Source: Rouxiella aceris (GTDB lineage: Bacteria > Pseudomonadota > Gammaproteobacteria > Enterobacterales > Enterobacteriaceae). From it: a stretch of 64,000 bases of DNA. Shown here piece after piece: positions 52,689-62,641 of this stretch; the first letter of the stretch is position 1, and every line of letters starts with the position of its first letter. The notes beneath the pieces were generated by a model, which ran no database searches, was not told the DNA's origin, and saw nothing but the letters and a program-made list of their open reading frames with translations. A program made the position numbers and the translations under genes. The stretch is from positions 1 through 64,000 of the forward strand of contig NZ_JAADJU010000017.1 of NCBI RefSeq assembly GCF_012933545.1, given 5' to 3'.

Positions 52689-52988
52689 ATGAACAAGACT
52701 CTGCTGGTCGGCTTGGCTGTTTTAACGCTGTCACCCTTGGCGGCCATCGCCTCCTGCGACAGCGTTAAAGCGGATATTACCAAGAAAATTGTGGCTAACG
52801 GCGTGCCTGAATCCGGTTTTAAATTGGATATCGTGGCCAACGATCAGGCTGATAAAGCTGGCGGTCAGGTGGTCGGTCATTGCGATAATGACACGCAAAA
52901 AATTGTCTACAGCAAATTAGCAGATGGCTCTGACGAGACGTCAGCCAGTCCTAAAACTGGCAGCAGCCAGGATGCCACAGCGCAATAA
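52689..52988 (+). CDS. ynfD: YnfD-like periplasmic DUF1161 protein
   Basis: The 99-residue protein has a signal peptide (MNKTLLVGLAVLTLSPLAAIA then SCDSVKAD). Two conserved cysteines (SCDSVKADI and VVGHCDNDTQKIVYSK) and the VVGHC-N-D-T-x-KIVY block define DUF1161. The last 20 residues are Ser/Thr/Asp-rich and probably disordered. AAAAAAGGACGAAATC precedes the ATG. In E. coli ynfD lies in the same neighbourhood; speG and ynfC, which separate it from ynfB there, are absent here. Confidence 0.88.
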   Translation: MNKTLLVGLAVLTLSPLAAIASCDSVKADITKKIVANGVPESGFKLDIVANDQADKAGGQVVGHCDNDTQKIVYSKLADGSDETSASPKTGSSQDATAQ

Positions 52989-53009
52989 GCGGTCGTTGTC
53001 TTATATTTG

Positions 53010-53044
53010 AAAAGGCGTAAACCTTGCGGTTTGCGCCTTTTTCT
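53010..53044 (+). terminator. Terminator between ynfD and the convergent exporter gene
   Basis: AAAAGGCGTAAACC (53010-53023) pairs with GGTTTGCGCCTTTT (53028-53041) with one G-T pair, then more T. A and T runs on both sides allow action on both strands. Confidence 0.82.
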
Positions 53045-53063
53045 TTGCCCCCACCCGCACCAG

Positions 53064-54491
53064 TTATTTACCGGCGATAGGCCGATGCCCTGCCGGAATA
53101 AGCCAGGCCGCGCCAAAGGTTAAAAAAGAGACCCCGGCGGCAAGAATAAACACCCAGTGCAACGAAAGTGATACCTGTTCGACCAGCGTTGTTAGCTGTA
53201 CGGCTGATAACTGCTGTCGCTGTGACTTCTCCATCAGCATTTGTACCGGATCGCCAAAAGTCGGCAAACGGTGGTGCAAATTGGCATTAAGCATAGCGCC
53301 AAGCATCGCCGTTCCCAGGGCAGAGCCCAGCATACGGGTAAACAAGGTGGAGGCGGTGGCAATCCCGCGAACTGAGGTAGCCACCGAGTTCTGTACCGAC
53401 ACCAAAAAGGTGGTATTGCACAGTCCCATGCCGGCCCCAATCATAAAGGCTGCGATTCTAGCCCACCACAACCCAGAATTCGGTGTCAGCAACAAAAGCG
53501 TCAAACTGCCCAGGACCAATAATACTGCCCCTGACAGCAGGGTAAAACGGTAGGAGAACGCCTGCATCAAATTGCCACTTAGCGTACTTGCCAAAGGCCA
53601 GCCCAGCGACATTAATGCCAGCGTGGTCCCCGCCTGCAATGGGGTCCCCCCCATCACTCCCTGTACATAGGTGGGCAAGAAGGCGCTAATGCCCATCATG
53701 GTCGCGCCGATCACCAGGCCGCCGATATTACCGGCTACCACGACCTTATTTTGCCATAGTGTCAAAGGAAACAGCGGTTCAAGGGCTTTACGCTCCTGGC
53801 GAACCAATAACAGGGTGGCGACCACTGACAGCAGGATCAGCAGCACAGAGTAGTAACCCAGTGACTCCGCCTGTAGCAAAGCCAGCAACAGCGCAGCAAC
53901 CGCTAATGACAGCAGCGCTGTACTGATCAAATCGAGCGAGTGGGACTTTCTGCGCTCATCGACGGGTAAATAGCGAGCCAATATGCACATGGCGATAATG
54001 CCAATCGGTACGTTAATCCAGAACACAATGTTCCAGTGAAAATGCTGAACAATAAAAGCACCCAGCAGTGGCCCAACGATAGCGGAAATTCCCCAGACAC
54101 TGGCCAGGTAGCCCTGGGCTTTTCCTCGCTCATGCGGACCATAGATATTGGCGATCAGCGTGGTCGCAACGGGAGTTATTGCCCCGGCCCCCAAACCCTG
54201 TAATGCGCGGAAAGCGATCATCCATATTAGTGAGGGGGCAAAACCACAGAGCACTGACCCGCCTAAAAACAGCAGTGTGCCAATGAAAAACATGTGACGA
54301 CAGCCATAGAGATCGGCGAGACGGCCATAAATAGGCACAGTGATGGCCTGGGTCAGCAGATAGATGGCAAAGACCCAGCCCAGCAGACTGAAACCACCGA
54401 GATCGGCGATAATCGTTGGCATTGCGGTGGCGACAATAGTCACTTCAACGGCCGCCATAAACATTGATAGCATGCAGGCAATCAGTATCAA
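53064..54491 (-). CDS. MFS drug exporter of the DHA2 type, likely read from an ATC codon at 54542
   Basis: About 14 membrane segments. Motifs are AAVEVTIVATAMPTIIADLG, YGRLADLYGCRHMF (motif A) and WGISAIVGPLLGAFIV (motif C), as in DHA2 exporters. The coordinates begin at the first usable start, TTG 54491, which cuts into the first helix. The frame is open 17 codons further upstream (ASNTLPDTPVDNRHRP, then LILIAC), where a strong AAGGAG lies seven bases before ATC 54540-54542. Related proteins usually have such an N-terminal tail ending in NRHRP. Thus either ATC is used as a weak start or an ATG has mutated. The gene lies 45 bases after pac on the same strand and probably shares its transcript. 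Confidence 0.85.
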   Translation of the reverse strand: MILIACMLSMFMAAVEVTIVATAMPTIIADLGGFSLLGWVFAIYLLTQAITVPIYGRLADLYGCRHMFFIGTLLFLGGSVLCGFAPSLIWMIAFRALQGLGAGAITPVATTLIANIYGPHERGKAQGYLASVWGISAIVGPLLGAFIVQHFHWNIVFWINVPIGIIAMCILARYLPVDERRKSHSLDLISTALLSLAVAALLLALLQAESLGYYSVLLILLSVVATLLLVRQERKALEPLFPLTLWQNKVVVAGNIGGLVIGATMMGISAFLPTYVQGVMGGTPLQAGTTLALMSLGWPLASTLSGNLMQAFSYRFTLLSGAVLLVLGSLTLLLLTPNSGLWWARIAAFMIGAGMGLCNTTFLVSVQNSVATSVRGIATASTLFTRMLGSALGTAMLGAMLNANLHHRLPTFGDPVQMLMEKSQRQQLSAVQLTTLVEQVSLSLHWVFILAAGVSFLTFGAAWLIPAGHRPIAGK

Positions 54492-54586
54492 CGGACGATG
54501 ACGATTGTCGACCGGCGTATCGGGTAAGGTATTGCTGGCGATAACTCTTCTCCTTGACGATAACGTAATGATTTGGCGGGGCAGAT

Positions 54587-57130
54587 TTAACGTTCCACAC
54601 TGAGTTGTTGTTGTGAACGGCTATGTGCTTGCACATTGATTCTATCTAACCACAACGCCTTATAGCTGAAATTCTGATAAAGGCCTAGTTGATCCTGATA
54701 ATGTACCGATCGAACACCGTCGGGAGCAATAAACCCACTCTGCCCGGGAGCAACGACATCAAAGGCCCGGATTTTGCCGGGTGCCAGTGACGGCGATAAC
54801 ACAATGAGTGTATTGGCCGTCCCACGATTTTGATATTCTGCCTGGTGTAGCGCTTCCTTACTCCCTGCCTGAGGGATACCTAAAAAATTATTGGCTCTAA
54901 AGGTGAGATGCATGGCCGGGGATTTCCAGTCAACCACCGATGTGCCGTAACGCTCGGTCAACTGCTGATACGCCTGCTGTAGTGCCGCCCTAACCACCGC
55001 CTCTGGCGGTTGCCCCTGGAACAGATCGATCTCTTGTACCGGTGCCGAAGGCGGACCTTGCAGCGCTTCGTACAAAATTTTGCTGCCCGTGCTGATATTA
55101 AGCGAACCTGTTGGCCCATCCTGCGTAGTTTTATACCCGCTGGCGCGATACCAAAGATCAAAAGGTGCGGGCACCACGGCACCCAGAGTGCGGTCAAGCA
55201 TACTCGTCAGCCAGGCATCCATAATGGCTGAACCGGGCTGGGTATAGCTGCGACCATCAGCACTTAGCTGGTTTTTCCCGTTCCAGTTTTTCAGTATTTG
55301 TGCCAACTGACGGCGTGGATCCGTTACGGGCAGTCCCTGCGTAGCCTGCACAATAAAAGGCAAAAATAAGCGCACGTTGAGATCGCTGCGGCTGGTTTCC
55401 TGCAAAATTTGCCAGGCATCGTGGCGATCGAGTGTCGGTCTGGCCGCAATACGTCGATCGATCTCATCAACCCGGTCAGCGCGACCCCACAGAAATGCAA
55501 ACAGGTCGGTGGCCGGATAGCCCTGCTGTGGTGAGTTATTCCAGTTAACAATATAGTTTGAGGGTGGATTATAGATCTGCGGATTGCTTTTAAAAGGCAA
55601 GATGCCCTGCCAGTCCCACTCGCCGCTGCCCGGCACCGGCAGTCGTGGATCATGCCCTGCCCGCCGCCGCGGATAAGCGCCGGTATGCGCATAGCCAATA
55701 TTTCCCTGCACATCGGCATAATACCAATTGATGGTTAATGCCTGGCGTGCAGCTTGCTGCTGCCATTGCCGCCAATTACTCGCCTGCATCTGGAAAACCC
55801 AGGCCATCAGCGAGGCGACTTCCTGCCCCTCCCAGGCCCGCGCCTTGCTATATGCGATATGCGTCGCGGGATCGTACCTGATCACATTCCCATGCAATGT
55901 GCGGTAGACCTTTAGCTGCTGTGGCAAGCTATCCTTAATATCAATGGTGTCAGTGCGACTAAGCATTTTTAGCCATCGGCCATTGTGGCGATAATAATCT
56001 GGCCGCTGCGGATCAACGGTTTCAGCAAAAATATCTACGTTGTCGCCAAATCCTGCGGTGGCACCCCAGGCAATTTTGTCATTGTGCCCGAATAAAATAG
56101 CGGGATAAGCAAAAGGCGTATTACCGACGACATTAAAGCCGGCACCATGCAGGCCAATGCCATAGGTATAAGCCGGATTAAACCAGCCAAATTGCGGACC
56201 ATTTAGCAACAGAGCCTGAGCATCGCGGGCCTTTTTTTTACCGATTAGCCAGATATTACTGGTAGTCGGGAAACCCGCCAGGCCATTGCTTCCGCTATGC
56301 AAATACTGTCTGGCGATCTCCTGTCGGTTAGCATCGGCAGTCAATGCCAGCAACCGGCCATCATCTCCTCTGGCAAGACGTTCCAGCATTGGCGGCGGTG
56401 AATCAAAGCGTGGCAGACGATACACCATCGGCGCTAGCTTGCCCTTTGGCGCAACAGAATAAGCCCCGTCGGACTGGGCGATGGTGGTCCGGGCATCAGG
56501 GTGCACCCACCATTTGAGCTGATTAAACAGGCCCATCGCACGTTTTTCGCCATAACGGTCGCCAAGTGCCGTTAACAGCGCCAGATTATCAATTTCACTG
56601 TTGGCGTCAGAGAAACGATTGGCCATGGTGCCCACAAACACCATGGCGACATCAAAGGCACTCCAGGCTTGCGGCGTAAAACCCAGGTCATTAAACTGCC
56701 TGGGCATCAAATCGCGGGGATGGCGGGCAATATGCTTAATCTGGGCATTGATGCCGTCGGCATACCCCTGGAGAATATCTTTTTCTGCTGACGACAAGGC
56801 ACTGATTTGTTGATGGATCGACGCTGGCCAGTAGTTGCGCCGCACCTCTTGATCGTAAACGACAAATTTCTTTCCCAGCACCTGCGAAACGGTCCCCTGC
56901 GTGCTGCGTTTGGCCATTTCCATCTGAAACAGGCGGTCCTCGGCAAGTGCATAGCCATAACCATAAAATAAACGATATGTATCACTGGCATAGATATGGG
57001 GTACACCGTACTCGTCGCGTTTGATTACAACCATTGCTCTTTTAGGTTCAGCCTGCGCGCAAATGCAGCAAGCCAAACCGGTCGCCACTAAAATAGCCTG
57101 AAATATTTTCCATAACCTTTTTATAATCAT
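54587..57130 (-). CDS. pac: Penicillin G acylase precursor
   Basis: Periplasmic N-terminal-nucleophile hydrolase that splits the phenylacetyl side chain from benzylpenicillin and other phenylacetyl amides. The 847-residue precursor has the E. coli Pac length and layout: signal peptide (about 1-27, cut after CAQA), alpha chain ([54 protein letters not shown]), a spacer (about 235-290), then the beta chain. The beta chain starts at the nucleophile Ser291 in [16 protein letters not shown], with the oxyanion asparagine in [17 protein letters not shown] and [20 protein letters not shown], which helps form the side-chain pocket, is conserved. The precursor should mature by autocatalytic removal of the spacer. 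Its neighbours are a DHA2 exporter downstream and a 2-oxo-acid decarboxylase upstream. None of these belongs to the surrounding ynf synteny. Confidence 0.95.
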   Translation of the reverse strand: MIIKRLWKIFQAILVATGLACCICAQAEPKRAMVVIKRDEYGVPHIYASDTYRLFYGYGYALAEDRLFQMEMAKRSTQGTVSQVLGKKFVVYDQEVRRNYWPASIHQQISALSSAEKDILQGYADGINAQIKHIARHPRDLMPRQFNDLGFTPQAWSAFDVAMVFVGTMANRFSDANSEIDNLALLTALGDRYGEKRAMGLFNQLKWWVHPDARTTIAQSDGAYSVAPKGKLAPMVYRLPRFDSPPPMLERLARGDDGRLLALTADANRQEIARQYLHSGSNGLAGFPTTSNIWLIGKKKARDAQALLLNGPQFGWFNPAYTYGIGLHGAGFNVVGNTPFAYPAILFGHNDKIAWGATAGFGDNVDIFAETVDPQRPDYYRHNGRWLKMLSRTDTIDIKDSLPQQLKVYRTLHGNVIRYDPATHIAYSKARAWEGQEVASLMAWVFQMQASNWRQWQQQAARQALTINWYYADVQGNIGYAHTGAYPRRRAGHDPRLPVPGSGEWDWQGILPFKSNPQIYNPPSNYIVNWNNSPQQGYPATDLFAFLWGRADRVDEIDRRIAARPTLDRHDAWQILQETSRSDLNVRLFLPFIVQATQGLPVTDPRRQLAQILKNWNGKNQLSADGRSYTQPGSAIMDAWLTSMLDRTLGAVVPAPFDLWYRASGYKTTQDGPTGSLNISTGSKILYEALQGPPSAPVQEIDLFQGQPPEAVVRAALQQAYQQLTERYGTSVVDWKSPAMHLTFRANNFLGIPQAGSKEALHQAEYQNRGTANTLIVLSPSLAPGKIRAFDVVAPGQSGFIAPDGVRSVHYQDQLGLYQNFSYKALWLDRINVQAHSRSQQQLSVER

Positions 57131-57171
57131 TTGATCCTCCCTGTTTTGATGGCGAGTGTAAGCACGAACTT

Positions 57172-58863
57172 TTATTGCGGGCCATAGGGGCCATAATCGA
57201 AATTGGCAATCATTTTGCCAAAAGACTTAAGTGATTGCGGGCAATCAAGCGGGTCGAAATTGATTTGAATAAATGAGAGTCGACGCTGTTTTTCACAGGC
57301 TTTTAGTGCGTATTCCAGTTCAACTTCATTATTGACAATAGTGGTGAACGCGGTATGTTTTTTATTAAAGCAGCCAGCAAGTTCAGTGTAGGACCAGTCG
57401 GCAACTTCATTATATTCTGCACCTGAGCCTAAAATGTGCCTCTCAATGGTGTAACCTTTGTTATTGATGAGAAAGATAATCGGGTTAAAGTCATAAAGCA
57501 GAATGGTAGATAATTCTTGCACCGTCAGTTGAAATGCGCCATCACCAATAAATAATATATGTCGCCTGCTGGCATTACTCAGTAAAGAACCCAGCAGGGC
57601 TGGCAACGTATATCCAATAGCTCCCCATACCGGCTGGCAAAGGAAACAGACATTTTCGGGCATGGGTATAGAACTTAGTGCAATATGAGATGTACCACAC
57701 TCGGCGACCACAACATCGTCCTGTTGAAAAAAATGACTCATTCGCTGCCAAAAATAATGGTGCGTAATCTTTTTTTCTGCCATCGCAAGTACAAGCGCGG
57801 TATTTTGGCTTTGGGATGGGCGCGGGAATTGTGGGACATATTGAATCCCCAGTGTTTCAATGATGCAGTTAAGGAGATCGCGAGAACGTAAACCGGGAAA
57901 AGCCTGGCCTTGCCATAACACATTTTGCGGATTGACATAGATGGTATCATCGGGAAGTTTGCAGCTATATAAAGCGGAGTTAATATCAATAAATCGCGGA
58001 GAGAAAGCGATCAGGCAATCAGACTCCTCGACTCGCTCTCTTACCTGCCGGGTCGATGCGGCTCCGCTATAGGTACCATAAAAACGGGGATGGCTCTCAT
58101 CAACCACGCATTTAGCCGTTGACAGGGCGATCATTGGAATATTTAGCACCTCGGCCAGATACTGAATATCGGCTTTCAGCTGATAGCGTTCAACATCAAT
58201 ATCCAGTAAAAACGCCGGTTTTACCGCCGCCCCGAGTCGCGGTAACAGCCGCGCTACCACATCCTGGAGCATCCTTGGCTCACTGCTGTCAGGACATATT
58301 GACCTGGCGATTGCGGCTTGCGGAATAGTTACTTGCAGATAAGCGATATCTGAGGGTATCTGGATATAAACCGGTCGCCGCTCGCGGATACAGGCGCGAA
58401 GAACACGGTCTATTTCCTCTACCGCGTTTATATAAGTCAAACAGGTCTGGGCTACGGTGAACTCTTTAAAACAGTTCAATACATTGCTGAAATTACCGTC
58501 GGCGGTACTGTGATGCGTAGACAAATGATTGGCATTCACATGGCTCGGCGGTGAACCGGTAATACACACCATTGAAACATGCTCGGCATAAGCCCCTGCC
58601 ACGCCATTAATAGCGCTAAGATCGCCAACACCATAGGTCGTTAATAGCGAAGAAATGCCATTAAGGCGGGCATAACCATCGGCGGCATAAGCAGCATTGA
58701 GTTCATTACAGGTACCCACAAAAGATAATTCACTGGTTTGATTTATCTGTTCTATTAATTGTAAGTTGTAATCCCCAGGCAATCCGATAACATGCCGCAC
58801 GCCTATTTTTCGTAACTGACTAAACAAATAACAACCTATGGTTATCGTTTTATTTATCGACAT
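57172..58863 (-). CDS. Thiamine-diphosphate 2-oxo-acid decarboxylase (indolepyruvate/phenylpyruvate decarboxylase type)
   Basis: Start taken at ATG 58863 ([17 protein letters not shown]) after GGAAG; an ATG six codons earlier is less well placed. The 563-residue protein has the PDC/IpdC marks: catalytic Glu in [16 protein letters not shown] (about 51), the His-His pair in [11 protein letters not shown] (about 114-115), and the thiamine-diphosphate motif [12 protein letters not shown] ... NNKGYTIE (about 431-462). These distinguish decarboxylases from acetolactate synthases. Substrates in this family are pyruvate, indolepyruvate and phenylpyruvate, and the sequence alone does not decide. The same strand as pac and a 41-base gap suggest one transcript. 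Decarboxylation of phenylpyruvate would give phenylacetaldehyde, one oxidation step from the phenylacetic acid released by Pac. Confidence 0.88.
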   Translation of the reverse strand: MSINKTITIGCYLFSQLRKIGVRHVIGLPGDYNLQLIEQINQTSELSFVGTCNELNAAYAADGYARLNGISSLLTTYGVGDLSAINGVAGAYAEHVSMVCITGSPPSHVNANHLSTHHSTADGNFSNVLNCFKEFTVAQTCLTYINAVEEIDRVLRACIRERRPVYIQIPSDIAYLQVTIPQAAIARSICPDSSEPRMLQDVVARLLPRLGAAVKPAFLLDIDVERYQLKADIQYLAEVLNIPMIALSTAKCVVDESHPRFYGTYSGAASTRQVRERVEESDCLIAFSPRFIDINSALYSCKLPDDTIYVNPQNVLWQGQAFPGLRSRDLLNCIIETLGIQYVPQFPRPSQSQNTALVLAMAEKKITHHYFWQRMSHFFQQDDVVVAECGTSHIALSSIPMPENVCFLCQPVWGAIGYTLPALLGSLLSNASRRHILFIGDGAFQLTVQELSTILLYDFNPIIFLINNKGYTIERHILGSGAEYNEVADWSYTELAGCFNKKHTAFTTIVNNEVELEYALKACEKQRRLSFIQINFDPLDCPQSLKSFGKMIANFDYGPYGPQ

Positions 58864-59327
58864 CACTAAACTTCCTTGCAATTAAAGGTGTTTTTAGACA
58901 AAAACTACCGCAAGCGACAAGGGCATTTACCGCTCGCGCCATTATCAACCGCACGCAATCATTACCTGTTTTATATAACAAAAATAATAATTCAATAATC
59001 CAGTTATTTTTAGATTTGTGTAATTTAAATACATTAAATTAATTTAAAAACCTTCCGGTTAAGCACCTCAACAGAGAACGCTGTAGGCTTAATGTGCAGT
59101 AATATTGTTTGGGTGGCAAGACACCTCGTCAATTTTTTATTTAAAAGGCTATTTTTACTTTCAATATGGTGGTTTTTTTTGAGGTGCATTATTTACAGCG
59201 GTATTTATTGATTAAGGCGTCAGGCTATGTTTGGCAAGCTCTCCAGGCTTGGCAAGAGGAGTCCGCAGTCGAGTGCAATAACAACAATGGTAATAACGTT
59301 ATGCAAAGGAGTAATAAGAACAGGCGA
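58864..59327. other. Long AT-rich gap before the decarboxylase gene
   Basis: Nearly 500 bases without a convincing gene. The only frame (59166-59396, plus) begins without a ribosome site and has random composition. The AT-rich part 58970-59060 probably carries the promoter of the decarboxylase-pac-exporter genes. GGCAAGCTCTCCAGGCTTGGCAAG near 59233-59256 contains a repeated TTGGCAAG. The gap marks one edge of the accessory block. Confidence 0.4.
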
Positions 59328-59359
59328 GATCGCAACCCGCGTGTCTGCGGATTGCGATC
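59328..59359 (-). terminator. Long hairpin after bioD2
   Basis: GATCGCAA-c-CCGC (59328-59340) pairs with GCGG-a-TTGCGATC (59347-59359) around GTGTCT; one mismatch. It ends 7 bases from the bioD2 stop. The T run behind it on the minus strand is poor, so termination may be weak or Rho-assisted. Confidence 0.55.
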
Positions 59360-59366
59360 CCAAGGA

Positions 59367-60047
59367 CTAGGCTACAGAAAGTTCGTTGAGCAGTGACAGA
59401 TCTAAATATTGTGCCATTTCACGGGATTCCGCCCGCGGTAAATAAGGGATTTCGCCCAATAATGGTGCTTTAATATTCTGTCTTATGGCTGAAATGGTTT
59501 CTGCATAATGCGCCAAACATGGGTTAATACGATTGGCTACCCAGCCTAACAATGGAACACCATCGGCGATAATTGCTTCGGCAGCCAATAATGCCTGACT
59601 CACGCAGCCTTCCTGAATACCGACAACCAGGATCACCGGCATATTCAGTTGCACCACCCAATCAGAAAAACGCCGTTTTGGCGTAATCAGCGTGCGCCAG
59701 CCGTCACATCCTTCAACCACCACCGTTTCAGCTTCTTGCCGCAAAAAATGCAAACCGTCGGTCATTTGTTCAAAGATGTTCTTTGGCAAATGGCTGGTGA
59801 AAATATCCTCGTCCGATAAGGCATAAGGAGTAATTCTTGATAAAGGATAGGAAACAGAAGAGGATTTCTGTAGGGTTACCGCATCTTTATTGCGTACACC
59901 ATCAGCCAACTCCTGGCTACCGGTTGCGATAGGTTTGTAGCCCAGCACAACTTTTCCCTGCGCGATCATTGCCTGTAACAATGCGCGGGAAACGATGGTT
60001 TTACCTACACGGGAATCCGTACCCGTAACAAAAAAGTGCGTTAACAT
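59367..60047 (-). CDS. ynfK: Dethiobiotin synthetase homologue BioD2 (YnfK)
   Basis: ATP-dependent carboxylase-fold enzyme; BioD makes dethiobiotin, and the second copy YnfK is of less certain role. Start taken at ATG 60047 (MLTHFFVTGTDSRVGKTIVS); an ATG at 60074 in frame adds nine residues. The 226-residue protein has the P-loop GTDSRVGKT (about 9-17), KPIATG (about 41), VEGCDGWRTLI (about 115), where BioD usually has EGAGG, and VANRINP. The change from EGAGG to EGCDG is characteristic of BioD2 proteins. It is followed upstream by mlc as in E. coli. Confidence 0.9.
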   Translation of the reverse strand: MLTHFFVTGTDSRVGKTIVSRALLQAMIAQGKVVLGYKPIATGSQELADGVRNKDAVTLQKSSSVSYPLSRITPYALSDEDIFTSHLPKNIFEQMTDGLHFLRQEAETVVVEGCDGWRTLITPKRRFSDWVVQLNMPVILVVGIQEGCVSQALLAAEAIIADGVPLLGWVANRINPCLAHYAETISAIRQNIKAPLLGEIPYLPRAESREMAQYLDLSLLNELSVA

Positions 60048-60234
60048 GTGTAATTTACTCCAGGATCTCTCCATTTAATAAATTGCCGCAGATAAAGATC
60101 CTGCGGTGTCAATGAGACTGACTTAATATTATTAAAGTCTAGGTGATAGACGGGTATAACAGTTTGCGTTAGCGCAATGTTTTGTTGACTGAACATTCAA
60201 GATTGTGTCCAGTCAGTGAGGAAAAGGTAAATTT

Positions 60235-61452
60235 TTACCCTTGCAAAAGTTTTACCAATAACGAACCGTTATACAGAGCGTCTTTAACCAGTGCAGCACC
60301 GGGCATGGTGCCATGATTAAAAAACTGAGTGGATTCAAGCTGAATATTCTCACTGTAAGCCGGCAAGGACTGTTGCTGAATGCAGGACATAATGGCGGGA
60401 AAAAGTATTGTTTTTGACAAATTGAGCGGCGATCCAATGAGGATTTTTTCTGGATTGAAAAGATTGACCATTATTGCCAAAATGCGGCCAACATTCTGCC
60501 CAACGCCGATAATTACGTCTCTTGCCAGGGCATCACCGCGATTGGCGGCATCACACAGGTTTTCCACTGAGATAGGCAAGGCGTTGAGCAGTGATTGATT
60601 GGCCACGCTCAGGCGCTGTTTGACCAGTTCCAGAATATTGTCGATGCTGGCCAGGGTTTCCAGACAGCCATGATTACCGCAATAGCATCGTTTTCCATAA
60701 GGATCGACCTGGGTATGGCCGATTTCAACCACACTGCTGCTACGGTTGTGTAATACTTGCCCGCCAGTGATCACCCCTGCCCCGACGTTATCGTCAATCA
60801 CCACCTGAATGACATTGCGAAAACCCCGCGAAGCACCATACAGCGATTCCGCCTTGGTCCAGGCGGCAATATCATGCTGGACAAAAACCGGCAAACCACT
60901 GCGTTTCGCCAGGGTGGGACCTAAAGGTACGGCTTCAACCGGATAAAAAGGCATTTTAAGAATGATACCGCGCGCGGCGTCAATCATGCCTGGCAAGGTA
61001 ATAGCCATAGCGGTTAAACGTTCCAGTTTTCGCGCATGACGGATAAAGAATTGGTCAATATGGCCAACGATACGATCGAGAAAGGGTTCTGGGTCATCGG
61101 CAGGCAATGGCAATAAGTCTTCTGCCACCAGTTTGCTGCTTAAATCACGTAAACTCAGGGTTAACGTACCCAGGTTGATGCGTGCAGAAAGATAATGCCA
61201 GGCCTGGGTATCGAGGATCAATCCTACGGCAGGACGGCCACGGCAGCCGGGATCCTGATATTCGGTTTCCTGAACCAGGTGTGCCTGTAATAGTTCACGC
61301 ACAATTTTGGTAATGCTGGCTGGCGCAAGTTGCGCCCTTTTGGACAGCTCAATACGCGAAATAGGACCAAACTGGTCTATCAGTCGGTAAACTGTACCAG
61401 CGTTGATCTGCTTGATTTGATCAATATGTCCCGGTTGCCCTTCCACTATCAC
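60235..61452 (-). CDS. mlc: Mlc, global repressor of sugar phosphotransferase genes
   Basis: ROK-family repressor of ptsG, manXYZ, malT and pts genes; it is sequestered by unphosphorylated EIICB(Glc). The 405-residue protein aligns almost end to end with E. coli Mlc: QPGHIDQIKQ, the helix-turn-helix ELSKRAQLAPASITKIVREL, VEIGHTQVDPYGKRCYCGNH with the zinc ligands, and the C-terminal GTMPGAALVKDALYNGSLL. The start is GTG 61452, and E. coli mlc also begins with GTG. Another GTG lies two codons later. Confidence 0.96.
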   Translation of the reverse strand: MIVEGQPGHIDQIKQINAGTVYRLIDQFGPISRIELSKRAQLAPASITKIVRELLQAHLVQETEYQDPGCRGRPAVGLILDTQAWHYLSARINLGTLTLSLRDLSSKLVAEDLLPLPADDPEPFLDRIVGHIDQFFIRHARKLERLTAMAITLPGMIDAARGIILKMPFYPVEAVPLGPTLAKRSGLPVFVQHDIAAWTKAESLYGASRGFRNVIQVVIDDNVGAGVITGGQVLHNRSSSVVEIGHTQVDPYGKRCYCGNHGCLETLASIDNILELVKQRLSVANQSLLNALPISVENLCDAANRGDALARDVIIGVGQNVGRILAIMVNLFNPEKILIGSPLNLSKTILFPAIMSCIQQQSLPAYSENIQLESTQFFNHGTMPGAALVKDALYNGSLLVKLLQG

Positions 61453-61607
61453 TCAACTGCCTCACTGTTGCCGCTATTTTTCGCGCTTCGAAATAAATAG
61501 TAGAGCTTATAGTCTGTTTTTTGTTATATATCTTCAACTATTTGATTCGATATGTGATTTAGTGCACATATTGCAATTAAACCGCACTATCTCCGCAGGA
61601 CATATCG

Positions 61608-62510
61608 CTAATCAACTTCTTCCATCATCATTTGTGCCAGTACAGATGCCGGTGCGCTAAGCGGGCGATAACGATGGCTGACCAGCCAAACTTGGGTATC
61701 AACCTGCTCATCTTTAAAGGAAAGATACTGGACGCCGTCAACCTGAATACGCTTATAAGAAGCCGGTAAAATGGACACTCCCAGCCCTGCCGATATCAGT
61801 CCGATAATAGTCAATGCCTCTCCCACTTCCTGGGTGATAAAAGGGGTGATCCCGGCTTTGGCCAAACGCTGAAGAATGTCATCATATAGCGAGGTGCCGA
61901 CATCTTTCGAGAAGAAAACAAAAGGCTGATCCGCCAAGTGAGAAAAGGTCAGTTCCCCCGCCGGCAAGTCATTAAGGGGATGCTCGGCTGGCACTACTGC
62001 CACCAAATGCTCAGAGCGAAGCACACGGTGCTGAAGTACATCAGGCAACTCGCCATTGCGCATCACGCCAAGATCCAGGGTACCGGCCACCAGGGGGGAG
62101 ATCTGCTGCTGACTGTTGAGTTCGACAATACGAATATTTACCTGCGGATGTAACATTCTGAAGCGTTTGAATGCTCGGGATATTTTCTTTAAAAATGGCG
62201 AGGATGAGGTCAGTCCGATGGTGAGATTACCCTCTTCCCCCCGATGGATCCTCGCCGCTTGTTCAGAGACGTCATTTACTTTGGCAACAATGCTTTTCGC
62301 TTCTTTAAGAAACATTTCCCCCGCCTGCGTCAAACGCACACTGCGATTGTTACGGTAAAGTAATACCGCGCCAATCTGTGCCTCCAGCGCTTGTATCTGC
62401 TGGCTTAAAGGTGGCTGCGAAATATTGAGTTTTTCGGCCGCACGACCAAAATGCAGTTCCTCAGCAACGGCAATAAAATAGCGCAAATGCCGTAATTCGA
62501 TATTGCTCAC
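61608..62510 (-). CDS. ynfL: LysR-family regulator YnfL
   Basis: The 300-residue protein has the N-terminal LysR helix-turn-helix (LRHLRYFIAVAEELHFGRAA, then LNISQPPLSQQIQALEAQIG, about 5-47) and the ligand domain (TIGLTSSSPFLKKISRAF, VGEALTIIGLISAGLGVSIL). Gene order bioD2-mlc-ynfL-ynfM matches E. coli. It is divergent from ynfM, the probable target; the 131-base gap is AT-rich and contains the palindrome TAATATATTA (62553-62562). Confidence 0.92.
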   Translation of the reverse strand: MSNIELRHLRYFIAVAEELHFGRAAEKLNISQPPLSQQIQALEAQIGAVLLYRNNRSVRLTQAGEMFLKEAKSIVAKVNDVSEQAARIHRGEEGNLTIGLTSSSPFLKKISRAFKRFRMLHPQVNIRIVELNSQQQISPLVAGTLDLGVMRNGELPDVLQHRVLRSEHLVAVVPAEHPLNDLPAGELTFSHLADQPFVFFSKDVGTSLYDDILQRLAKAGITPFITQEVGEALTIIGLISAGLGVSILPASYKRIQVDGVQYLSFKDEQVDTQVWLVSHRYRPLSAPASVLAQMMMEEVD

Positions 62511-62641
62511 TTAATCTCCAATGATATCTTTAAAGTATCAAAATACACTGATTAATATATTAGATAAAAAAAAGGATCTTGCGTAAAATTTTTTAAAATT
62601 TCCATGCAAATACAACAAATATATTTTACTAAGGATTTAAA

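Noticed and set aside
57172..58863. Acetolactate synthase for the thiamine-diphosphate enzyme
   Set aside because: The His-His pair at about 114-115 is a decarboxylase (PDC/IpdC) feature, and the FAD-binding motifs of acetolactate synthase are not seen.
59166..59396. Plus-strand frame of 76 codons before bioD2
   Set aside because: No ribosome site, low-complexity composition, and it crosses the hairpin after bioD2.
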